From Dyella_B sp035277725 (GTDB lineage Bacteria > Pseudomonadota > Gammaproteobacteria > Xanthomonadales > Rhodanobacteraceae): 6,844 nt of DNA. Position 1 is the stretch's first letter, and every line of letters starts with the position of its first letter. The DNA lies in the NCBI RefSeq assembly GCF_035277725.1, contig NZ_DATEJY010000266.1:1-6844 (forward strand). Reading direction: 5' to 3'. The notes beneath the pieces are model-generated. The model did no database searches. It was given only the letters and a program-made list of their open reading frames with translations, and was not told the DNA's origin. Shown piece after piece: positions 1 through 6,646 of this stretch. A program made the position numbers and the translations under genes.

Positions 1-616
1 AGCCGGCGCAGCGTTCTACCGCAAGCTGCGTGACGAGGTGCCAGGCCTCAAAGGCATGCAGGTGGCGGACGATGGCCAGCGCGACTTCGCGCACAACCTG
101 CCGGTGGCGGCAAGTGGCGACGACTGCGGCAAGTCCGAATCGCCGTATCTCGGCCACTGCGGCTTCGACGCCGCCGGCGCGATCTTTTCCCACCTGTACG
201 GCTCGCCGCTGCGGGCCGCCACGACCGCGAAGGGGCAGCTTCGCACGTTCGACCAGAACGCGCTGCGGCCCGCCGGCGCCGACGCCTTCCTGGCCGATGC
301 CGGCTACGTCTACCTGCCGCCCGATTGCCTCGCCGGCAAGCCTTGCGGCCTGCTGGTGGCCTTCCACGGCTGCAAGCAGAACGCCGAGGCGGTGGGCGAG
401 GCCTTCGTGCGCGACGCCGGCTTCAACCGCTGGGCCGACGCCTACGACGTGGCGGTGCTGTACCCTCAGACCCGCGCAAGCTTCGCGCCCTTGAATCCGC
501 AGGCATGCTGGGACTGGTGGGGATATTCGGGTGGCAACTACGACACGCGACAGGGTGTGCAGCCGCGTTGGGTGGTCAATGCCGTGAAGGCGCTGGGTTT
601 ATCGCTCCGCCCATGA
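1..616 (+). CDS. Extracellular poly(3-hydroxybutyrate) depolymerase, type 2 catalytic domain (partial, 5' end missing)
   Basis: The reading frame is open from base 2 and ends at TGA 614-616, giving 204 visible residues; the N-terminus lies upstream of the window. The enzyme hydrolyses PHB ester bonds outside the cell to give hydroxybutyrate oligomers. Family signatures seen are FHGCKQ (from base 362, the oxyanion-hole region), VLYPQT, and NPQACWDWWGYSGG near the end. The order, with HGC downstream of the catalytic part, fits type 2 depolymerases, whose alpha/beta-hydrolase fold is circularly permuted (the Penicillium funiculosum enzyme is the structural example). The lipase-box serine and catalytic aspartate should therefore lie upstream. 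HNLP at 92-103 is the likely catalytic-histidine motif, matching HxFPT in relatives. Cysteines at 125-127 and 158-160 may form a disulfide, as expected for a secreted enzyme. No substrate-binding domain follows the catalytic domain. Leucine and alanine codons (CTG, GCC) differ from the kinase gene, which favours TTG and GCG. Confidence 0.9.
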   Translation, partial: AGAAFYRKLRDEVPGLKGMQVADDGQRDFAHNLPVAASGDDCGKSESPYLGHCGFDAAGAIFSHLYGSPLRAATTAKGQLRTFDQNALRPAGADAFLADAGYVYLPPDCLAGKPCGLLVAFHGCKQNAEAVGEAFVRDAGFNRWADAYDVAVLYPQTRASFAPLNPQACWDWWGYSGGNYDTRQGVQPRWVVNAVKALGLSLRP

Positions 617-693
617 CCGTAGGTTGGGGTGCGAACCCCAACATGACGCGCGGGCAGGCATGGCGATGTTGGGGTTCGCACCCCAACCTACGG
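617..693. repeat. Inverted pair of GTAG-type REP palindromes (copy 1)
   Basis: Two identical 24-nt REP units face each other at 619-642 (plus) and 668-691 (minus). Each has a GTAG head and a hairpin with stem GTTGGGGT, loop GCGA and stem ACCCCAAC. The symmetry extends outward, so 617-644 and 666-693 are perfect 28-bp inverted arms around a 21-nt loop, and the whole can fold into one long hairpin. REPs with GTAG or GGAG heads are known across Xanthomonadales and Pseudomonas (SMAG in Stenotrophomonas) and are spread by RAYT transposases. The pair starts right after the depolymerase stop codon and ends 8 nt before the kinase start. It has no U-run, so it is not a canonical intrinsic terminator, but it could still affect transcript stability or readthrough. 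Confidence 0.93.
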
Positions 694-701
694 GGCATGA
701 C

Positions 702-3700
702 ATGCTGAGCGCGGGCCTCATCACCACCGCCGCACTGGTCTGGCTCGGCATGCTCTTCGGCGTCGCGCTCACCGGCGAACGCCGCCCCCATCTGTTCGAA
801 AAACGCTGGGCCATCGTCTACGCACTCTCGCTGGCGATCCACTGCACCTCATGGACCTTCTACGGCACGGTTACGCAGGCAAGCCGTTCCGGCTGGTGGC
901 TGCCGCCGACGTTCGTCGGCGCTATCCTGATGTACGTGTTCGCCGTGTCGGTATTGCGCAAGCTGGTGCAACTGGCGCGCGAGTACAACGCCGGTTCCAT
1001 CGCGGACTTGATTGTGGTGCGGCTGGGCCGGCACGCGGGGCTGGCGGCGTTGGTGACGTGCGTGGTGCTGGTCGGCATCGTGCCTTACATCGCCTTGCAG
1101 CTGAAGGCAGTGGCGATGAGCTACATGCTGCTGCGCCGTGGCGAATTGGCGGAGTCCGCGCCGTGGCATGACATTGCCTTGTACGTGGCCTTGCTGATGG
1201 CCTTGTTTGCGATGCTGTTCGGTACGCGGCGCGCTTCGGCGATGGCGCACAACCGCGGGTTGGTGCTGGCGATGGCGTTCGAATCGCTGTTCAAGCTTGG
1301 CGCGATGCTGGCGTTGGGTACCTTGCTGTTCACGCCCTTGCCGGCAGGTGCTGCCATCGGTGCGCCGCCGCCGCATGAAAGCAGCGGTTTTCCTGCGTTG
1401 ATCCTGCTTGGCGCGCTGGCGATGTTTACCTTGCCGCATCAATTCCATGCCGGTGTGGTGGAGTGCCGCGATAGCTCGCACGTGCGCACGGCGCGCTGGT
1501 TGTTTCCGCTGTACATGCTGCTGATCGCGCTGCCGATCCTGCCGTTGGCGAAGATGGGCGATGCATGGCTGGCGCCGAGTGGCGTGCCTTCCGATCTCTA
1601 CGTTTTGGCGTTGCCGTTGGCGCGCAATCAGCACGGTTTGGCATTGGTGGCGTTTCTTGGTGGCTTGAGCGCGGCCACCAGCATGGTGGTGGTGGCAACG
1701 CTGGCCTTGAGCCTGATGGTGGTGAACCACTTTATTGCGCCGCTGCGCGTCCGTGCCGGTTGGGGGCGCGATGAGCAAGGTGATTTGCGTGGTGAGGTGT
1801 TGAACCAGCGCCGCGTGGCGATTCTCGCCGTGATTCTGCTCGCGTGGGCCTACAGCCGTTTGCTCGCGCGCAACGATGTCTTGGCGGATATCGGTGCGCT
1901 TTCGTTCTCCGCACTGGCGGGGCTTGCACCGGCGTTGCTGGCGGCGGTGTATCGGCCGCAATTGGGTCCGCGTGCGGTCATGTGGGGATTGGCGATCGGC
2001 ACGCTGGTGTGGCTGTACGTGTTGTTGCCGGCCGGCATGGCGCATCAACCGGATTGGTTGCAGCAAGGGCCGTTCGGTTTGCGCTGGCTGACGCCCGACG
2101 GCTTGATGGGACTGGATGATTGGAGTCGCCTCGGCCGCGCGGTGATGCTGAGCCTGGTGGCGAACGTGCTGGCGATGCTGGCGGTGGCGAACACGCGTTA
2201 TGGGCGTCGCCGTTGGCGGCCCGGCGTCAGCAACGTCACCGTAGCGGAACTGCGTGCGCTGGCGGAACGTTTTCTACCGAGCGAGCGCGTCGAGCGCGTG
2301 TTTGCCGGCACGACCATGCAGGCGCGAGCGGGCAATGCACGCGTGGCGGAAGTGGAGCACGAACTGGCGGCAGTGATCGGCGCGGCGTCCGCGCGATTGT
2401 TGCTGGAAGTAGTGCATCGCCAGGGACGTGCCGAGTTCGACACCGTAGCGGCGATCGTTGGCGAAGCGGCGCAGGATCTGCATTTCAGCCAGCGCGTGCT
2501 GGAAGCGGCGCTGGAGAACATGAGCCAGGGCATCTGCGTGGTGGATTCGGAACTGCGCCTGGTGGCGTGGAACGGCCGTTACGCGACGCTGTTTGGCTAT
2601 CCGTCGGAATTGCTGCAAGTCGGGCGGCCGGTTGCCGATCTGATTCGCCGCAATATCGCGGCGGGCATCATTGGCCCCGGTGACGTGGAAGCACGTGTGC
2701 GACGTCGATTGGCGCATATGCGCGCCGGCACGGAACTGATGTCCGAGCGGCGTTTTCCGGATGGCACGGTGGTGGAGATACGCGGGCATCCCATGCCGGG
2801 CGGCGGTTACGTCGCCACGTTTACCGATGTGACGATCTTCCGCGAAACCGCGCACGAGTTGATGCTTACCAACGAAACGCTGGAATTGCGCGTGGCCGAA
2901 CGCACGCGCGAACTGGCGCAGGCGAATGAAGCGAAAAGCCACTTCCTCGCCGCGGTAAGCCATGACTTGATGCAACCGCTGCACGCAGCGCAGCTGTTTG
3001 CGCATGCCTTGGCAGAGCGCGGTTATGACGCGGCGAATGCGCGGCATCTCAACGATTCACTGGCGGCGACGGAAGGCTTGCTGGCCGGTTTGCTCGATAT
3101 CGCGCGGCTGGAAGGCGGACGCCTGCATCCGCAACCGCGCGATTTTCCGCTGGCGGAAGTGTGGGAACCGTTGGCGGCGGAATGCCGTGCGCTGGCGCGC
3201 GATCGCAGCGTTCGGCTGAGCGTGGTCGACAGCCGCGTGTGGGTGCATTCGGATCCGTTGCTGTTGCGGCGCGTGCTGCAGAATTTTCTGTCAAATGCCT
3301 TGCGTTACAGCGAGCGCGGGCGTGTGTTGCTGGGTGTGCGTCGTCGTGCGGGCGGCTTGCGCCTGGAGGTGTGGGATACGGGGCCGGGCATCGTCGAAGA
3401 AGAACGCGGCGTGATCTTCGAGCAGTTTCGCCGTGGTAGTGCGGCGGGCGGGCAGGGACTTGGCTTGGGTTTGTCGATTGCGCAACGCGTGGCGGCATTG
3501 CTGGAACATCCGTTGGGTTTGCGCTCCTGGCCGGGACGCGGCAGCGTGTTTTATGTCGACGTGCCGCGCGCCACCACGGCCTATCACATCACCGCACCGA
3601 CGGCGGCGGACGTGCGGCCGTTGCTCGCAGGACGCGCCTTGATTCTGGATAACGAACCGGCCGCGCTTGCCGCCTTGGGTGCGTTGTTGCACAGCTGGGG

Positions 3701-3983
3701 CTGGGAAGTGCATGCCGCTGCGCATGCGGGGCAGGCATTGGCCGCGCCATGGCGGCCGGATTTGTGCGTGCTCGATTACCACCTCGATCGCGGGCAGACC
3801 GGATGGGATGTGTTGTTGCATTTGCGCCGCGATTATCCCGATGTGCCGGCGGTGATGTTGACGGCCGATCGTGATGGCGAATTGCGCCAGCGTTTGCTCG
3901 ATGCGGGTGTGGTGGTGTTGTACAAGCCGCTCAAGCCGTTGGCGATGCGGCAGGTGATGCAAAAAGTCATGGCAGGCCGGTAG
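702..3983 (+). CDS. Hybrid sensor histidine kinase, SLC5-STAC-PAS-HisKA-HATPase-REC (CrbS/MxtR-like)
   Basis: This is a 1093-residue membrane sensor. Residues 1 to about 500 form a sodium/solute symporter-like (SLC5) domain with about 13 hydrophobic helices, including the family motif GGLSAATSM at 321-329. A STAC linker follows (about 510-590, with AAVIGAASARLLLEVV), then PAS (595-715), a signalling helix, an H-box with His754 in SHDLMQPL, the N-box (Asn861, Asn865), DTGPG from Asp892, GLGLGL from 919, and a receiver with Asp983/Glu985, phospho-acceptor Asp1025, Thr1054 and Lys1075. All catalytic residues look intact. The layout matches CrbS of Vibrio and MxtR of Pseudomonas, which act with a LuxR-type regulator on acetate use; such a regulator is encoded convergently here. 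ATG 702 is preferred because upstream in-frame starts (TTG 624, ATG 660) lie inside the REP pair; GGGG at 692-695 is a weak ribosome site. The TAG stop lies within a REP head. The ligand cannot be read from the sequence. Confidence 0.93.
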   Translation: MLSAGLITTAALVWLGMLFGVALTGERRPHLFEKRWAIVYALSLAIHCTSWTFYGTVTQASRSGWWLPPTFVGAILMYVFAVSVLRKLVQLAREYNAGSIADLIVVRLGRHAGLAALVTCVVLVGIVPYIALQLKAVAMSYMLLRRGELAESAPWHDIALYVALLMALFAMLFGTRRASAMAHNRGLVLAMAFESLFKLGAMLALGTLLFTPLPAGAAIGAPPPHESSGFPALILLGALAMFTLPHQFHAGVVECRDSSHVRTARWLFPLYMLLIALPILPLAKMGDAWLAPSGVPSDLYVLALPLARNQHGLALVAFLGGLSAATSMVVVATLALSLMVVNHFIAPLRVRAGWGRDEQGDLRGEVLNQRRVAILAVILLAWAYSRLLARNDVLADIGALSFSALAGLAPALLAAVYRPQLGPRAVMWGLAIGTLVWLYVLLPAGMAHQPDWLQQGPFGLRWLTPDGLMGLDDWSRLGRAVMLSLVANVLAMLAVANTRYGRRRWRPGVSNVTVAELRALAERFLPSERVERVFAGTTMQARAGNARVAEVEHELAAVIGAASARLLLEVVHRQGRAEFDTVAAIVGEAAQDLHFSQRVLEAALENMSQGICVVDSELRLVAWNGRYATLFGYPSELLQVGRPVADLIRRNIAAGIIGPGDVEARVRRRLAHMRAGTELMSERRFPDGTVVEIRGHPMPGGGYVATFTDVTIFRETAHELMLTNETLELRVAERTRELAQANEAKSHFLAAVSHDLMQPLHAAQLFAHALAERGYDAANARHLNDSLAATEGLLAGLLDIARLEGGRLHPQPRDFPLAEVWEPLAAECRALARDRSVRLSVVDSRVWVHSDPLLLRRVLQNFLSNALRYSERGRVLLGVRRRAGGLRLEVWDTGPGIVEEERGVIFEQFRRGSAAGGQGLGLGLSIAQRVAALLEHPLGLRSWPGRGSVFYVDVPRATTAYHITAPTAADVRPLLAGRALILDNEPAALAALGALLHSWGWEVHAAAHAGQALAAPWRPDLCVLDYHLDRGQTGWDVLLHLRRDYPDVPAVMLTADRDGELRQRLLDAGVVVLYKPLKPLAMRQVMQKVMAGR

Positions 3984-4052
3984 GTCGGGGTGCGAACCCC
4001 AACATTGCCATGCATGCGAGACCGGGATGTTGGGGTTCGCACCCCAACCTAC
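3980..4052. repeat. Inverted pair of GTAG-type REP palindromes (copy 2) between convergent genes
   Basis: The left unit is 3980-4003 on the plus strand and the right unit is 4029-4052 on the minus strand. The right unit is identical to the units of copy 1. The left has one change (GTCGGGGT instead of GTTGGGGT) that mismatches one stem pair. Including flanking AT, the arms are 26 bp around a 21-nt loop. The TAG in each GTAG head is the stop codon of the gene running into it: 3981-3983 for the kinase, and 4049-4051 (read on minus) for the response regulator. Lying between convergent genes, the structure may act as a bidirectional transcript end or stabiliser, although it has no U-run. Confidence 0.93.
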
Positions 4053-4699
4053 GCGGGGGCGCCAAGGTCGAGCATGTGCAACAACACGCCGGCTTGCGTG
4101 CGATTGCGCACGCCCAGCTTTTCAAAAATCGCCGTGGCGTGCGCTTTCACCGTGCGCTCCTGAATCCCGAGCCGATCGGCAATCTGCTTGTTGAGCAAAC
4201 CTTCCGCCAGCAACGCCAGTACGCGATATTGCTGCTCGGTCAAACGCGCCAGGCGCGCAGCGAGATCGGCGTCGGCAGGGTTGCTCGGCAAGGATGCAAC
4301 ACTGCGCGCCAACGCTGGCGGCAGCCAGTTGCCGCAATTCAATACGGCATGCACGGCTTCGCTGATTTCACCAGGGTTGGCGCTCTTTGGGATGAAACCC
4401 GCCGCGCCATGATCGAGTACGCGCCGCACGACGTGCGCTTCATCGTGTGCGGATACCACCAGCACCGCCACCGCCGGATATTGCCCGCGCAACGCGGCAA
4501 GGCCGGAGAGGCCCTGGCTGCCCGGCATATGCAGGTCGAGCAGCACCAGGTCGATATCCGGATCGCCCGCCAGTGCATCGAGCACGCCTTGCAGATCGCA
4601 GGCTTCGAGCACGTTGCAATCGTCCAGATGCTCGCTGGCCGCCTGGCGTAGCGCAGCGCGGAACAGCGGGTGGTCGTCGGCGATAAGGAGTCGCGGCAT
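4049..4699 (-). CDS. NarL/LuxR-family response regulator (CrbR/ErdR-like)
   Basis: This 216-residue cytoplasmic transcription factor has an N-terminal receiver domain (about 1-120) and a C-terminal LuxR-type helix-turn-helix (about 150-212). Receiver residues seen are Asp8 and Asp9 (LLIADDH), phospho-acceptor Asp55 (LLDLHMPG), Ser83 and Lys105 (FIPKSA). The DNA-binding domain carries the usual LTEQQYRVLALLAEGLLNKQIA stretch in part, then ERTVKAH and IFEKLGVRNRTQA. Length is normal for the family. ATG 4699 is chosen because receiver domains of this type begin as MxxLLIADD; in-frame ATGs at 4711 and 4750 add unrelated residues, and 4711 sits in the probable -10 box. No clear ribosome site precedes 4699. 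It converges on the hybrid kinase, which strongly suggests a cognate pair, and diverges from the oligomer hydrolase. CrbR/ErdR activates acetyl-CoA synthetase genes in other bacteria; targets here are unproven. The TAG stop comes from the adjoining REP. Confidence 0.92.
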   Translation of the reverse strand: MPRLLIADDHPLFRAALRQAASEHLDDCNVLEACDLQGVLDALAGDPDIDLVLLDLHMPGSQGLSGLAALRGQYPAVAVLVVSAHDEAHVVRRVLDHGAAGFIPKSANPGEISEAVHAVLNCGNWLPPALARSVASLPSNPADADLAARLARLTEQQYRVLALLAEGLLNKQIADRLGIQERTVKAHATAIFEKLGVRNRTQAGVLLHMLDLGAPA

Positions 4700-4706
4700 G
4701 ACGCGG

Positions 4707-4735
4707 ACCATAGCGGCGACAGACAGTGACGTCGA
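4707..4735 (-). promoter_or_regulatory. Candidate sigma70-type promoter for the response regulator
   Basis: Read on the minus strand, TCGACG (4735-4730) is separated by 17 nt from TATGGT (4712-4707), matching -35 and -10 consensus at four of six positions each. The transcript would begin at about 4699-4700, essentially at the ATG, so the mRNA may be leaderless; the absence of a ribosome site agrees with that. Prediction by eye only. Confidence 0.45.
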
Positions 4736-4753
4736 GATGCAAAGCGTCATGTT

Positions 4754-4765
4754 GTACTTTCGTAC
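4754..4765. promoter_or_regulatory. Candidate activator-binding palindrome GTAC-TTTC-GTAC
   Basis: Two GTAC half-sites flank a 4-nt spacer in the divergent intergenic region. The centre (4759.5) lies at -42.5 from the predicted start of the hydrolase transcript (4802) and about -60 from that of the response regulator. These are typical positions for an activator touching RNA polymerase at a weak -35 region (class II) and further upstream (class I). NarL-type regulators bind short inverted half-sites, so the encoded regulator is the obvious candidate. GTAC is itself palindromic and short, so chance occurrence is possible. Confidence 0.4.
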
Positions 4766-4786
4766 GATGGCCGGCTGGCGTGAGCT

Positions 4787-4795
4787 TGCTATGGT
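4787..4795 (+). promoter_or_regulatory. Candidate extended -10 promoter element for the oligomer hydrolase
   Basis: TGCTATGGT has the extended -10 form TGnTATnnT. No -35 match lies 17 nt upstream (ATGGCC at 4767-4772), as expected for an activator-dependent promoter. Transcription would start at about 4802, the A of the start codon, so the mRNA could be leaderless. Only a weak GGTGA (4793-4797) could otherwise serve as ribosome site. Confidence 0.42.
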
Positions 4796-4801
4796 GACTG
4801 G

Positions 4802-6634
4802 ATGAATATCCGAAACCCTCTGGCAGGTATCGCCGCGCTGGCCCTGTTTGCCTGCGCGGCGCAGGCGTTTGCGACGGAGCCCTCCATGCAACAAGGGATC
4901 GATTTCGTGCAGGGCGAGGTGAGCGTCACCACGCATCGCGACCACGATGATCTGCTCAGCGCCGGCCTTGGCCTGGATGGTTTGAAAGGCGCGCCGGCAC
5001 CGTTTGCGAACCCGTCCCAACCCACCGTGCAGGAATTGCGCCGGCGCGCGATCCAGACGAGCTGGAAGGGCATTGCCGATCTCGGTCCGCTGGGCGGTTA
5101 CGGCACGGTGTACGGCGGCGTGCCGGACGTACCGGGACGCGAATACCAGGCCTTCGCAAACATTCCCGGCGCGCATCAGCCGCATCGTGTGCTGGTGCAG
5201 GTCCCGGATCATTTCGACCATGCGCATCGTTGCCTGGTGGTGACGGCGTCGTCCGGATCGCGCGGTGTTTATGGTGCGATCGCGCTCGCGGGTGCGTGGG
5301 GCCTGCCGCGCGGTTGCGCGGTGGCGTATACCGATAAAGGCACCGGCTCCGGTTATTTCGACTACGCCGACAACAGCGGCGTGGCGTTGAATGGCGAACG
5401 CGCCAAGCGCGGCGCGGCGATGCTGGAATTCGAGCCGGCCGAAATGAAAGGCGAGGGTATCGCCTTCAAGCATGCGCATTCGGGAGACAACCCGGAGGCC
5501 GACTGGGGACGCGACGTGTTGCAGGCGGCGCAATTCGGCCTGGCAATGCTGGATCGTGCGTTTCCGCAGCAGGCACCGTTTACGTCGCAGAACACCAAGA
5601 TTATTGCGACGGGACTTTCCAATGGCGGTGGCGCGGTGCTGCAGGCCGCGGGCGCGGATGAGCAGCACTTGCTTGCCGGCGTGGTGGGGCTGGAACCGAA
5701 CGTGCATACACCGAGCCACGGGCGTGCGCTGTATGACTACGCCACTGAAGCGGCGGTGTGGCTGCCGTGCGCTTTGACGGATGCGCGTTTTGCATCCACG
5801 CCGTTTGCGCGCGATCCGAAAGGTGCGCAACACGCTACGTGGAGCACGCGTTGCGCGAGCCTGCATGCACAAGGTTTGCTGAAAGCCACCACTCCCGAGC
5901 AGCAAGCGGCCGAAGCGTATGCGCATCTGCGCAGCACGGGATGGACCGATCAGGCGATGGCCACCGCGGCCTCGTCCACCGCGCTGGATTTGTGGCGCGT
6001 GATCAGCGCAGCGTATGCATCGGCGTACTTGCGCCGTGATGCCGACCACATGCCGTGCGGTTATCACTACGCCGCCGTCGTCAACGGCAAGCCGGGTATC
6101 GCCGATGAAGCCACGCGCGCGAGCTGGTGGGCGGATGGCTCCGGCATTCCGCCAGGCAATGGCGTCGGCTTGTTCGGTGGCACCGATGAAAGCGCCGATC
6201 CACATCTGGCCGGTATCACCTGCCTGCGCAAACTCTGGACAGGTAACGACGCCGATGCGCGGGCCTTGCATGCTTCGGTGACTGCGCTGGCAGCAAAGCT
6301 GCCGCGCAAGGGTTTGCCGCTGTGGGTGTTGCACGGTGCAAGCGATGGTTTGCTGCCGACCGCATTTACTTCCGAACCCTATGTGGCATGGCTGCAGGCG
6401 CAAGGCCGGCAGCCGTTGTACTGGAAAGTGCCGTATGCGCAGCACTTCGATGCGTTCTTGGCCTTGCCGGGATTTGGCGACAAGCATCTGCCGTTGCTCC
6501 CGTATGGCTACGCGGCGCTCGATCGCTTGTGGGTGCATCTGTTCCAGGATCAGCCTTGGCCGGGCGAGTTGCCGACACCCGCCGGCACGGCGCGTGGTGC
6601 GGGGGCATTGCAGAAGGACATGCTCGGTTTGTGA
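4802..6634 (+). CDS. Exported D-(-)-3-hydroxybutyrate oligomer hydrolase
   Basis: This 610-residue protein matches the 3HB-oligomer hydrolase family (EC 3.1.1.22), which splits hydroxybutyrate oligomers released from PHB into monomers. Residues 1-24 form a signal peptide: Arg4, a hydrophobic stretch to residue 20, and cleavage likely after AQA (22) or AFA (24). Family landmarks are a conserved region around GYGTVYGGVPDVPGREYQA, SSGSRGVYG, AYTDKGTGSGYFD, and the nucleophile motif GLSNGGGA with Ser273. Asp515 (HGASDGLLP) and His548 (YAQHFDAF) are the best candidates for the other triad residues, placed by position and motif rather than by alignment. Length is in the range usual for the family, and no frame break is seen. 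ATG 4802 is supported by the signal peptide directly behind it. The gene runs divergently from the response regulator and lies near a PHB depolymerase, which fits a role in using extracellular PHB. LFAC at residues 15-18 is a weak lipobox alternative. Confidence 0.92.
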   Translation: MNIRNPLAGIAALALFACAAQAFATEPSMQQGIDFVQGEVSVTTHRDHDDLLSAGLGLDGLKGAPAPFANPSQPTVQELRRRAIQTSWKGIADLGPLGGYGTVYGGVPDVPGREYQAFANIPGAHQPHRVLVQVPDHFDHAHRCLVVTASSGSRGVYGAIALAGAWGLPRGCAVAYTDKGTGSGYFDYADNSGVALNGERAKRGAAMLEFEPAEMKGEGIAFKHAHSGDNPEADWGRDVLQAAQFGLAMLDRAFPQQAPFTSQNTKIIATGLSNGGGAVLQAAGADEQHLLAGVVGLEPNVHTPSHGRALYDYATEAAVWLPCALTDARFASTPFARDPKGAQHATWSTRCASLHAQGLLKATTPEQQAAEAYAHLRSTGWTDQAMATAASSTALDLWRVISAAYASAYLRRDADHMPCGYHYAAVVNGKPGIADEATRASWWADGSGIPPGNGVGLFGGTDESADPHLAGITCLRKLWTGNDADARALHASVTALAAKLPRKGLPLWVLHGASDGLLPTAFTSEPYVAWLQAQGRQPLYWKVPYAQHFDAFLALPGFGDKHLPLLPYGYAALDRLWVHLFQDQPWPGELPTPAGTARGAGALQKDMLGL

Positions 6635-6646
6635 TGCCACCGATGC

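Noticed and set aside
624..701. In-frame N-terminal extension of the kinase from TTG 624 or ATG 660
   Set aside because: The added residues are the translated REP pair, and the first membrane helix follows directly after ATG 702. The frame is open through the repeat by chance.
849..2066. 405-codon minus-strand open frame inside the kinase gene
   Set aside because: Composition (Arg, Gln, His rich) is typical of the antisense of a GC-rich membrane protein gene; no recognisable motifs.
2120..3047. Other open frames of about 190-260 codons on both strands within the kinase gene
   Set aside because: They overlap the PAS, HisKA and STAC coding sequence, whose protein motifs are unambiguous; long chance frames are common at this GC content.
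3980..4052. Canonical rho-independent terminator
   Set aside because: The hairpin is strong but no T-run follows on either strand, so it was annotated as a REP pair with possible transcript-end effects.
4010..4651. 213-codon plus-strand open frame opposite the response regulator
   Set aside because: It begins within the REP loop and is antisense to clear receiver and helix-turn-helix motifs.
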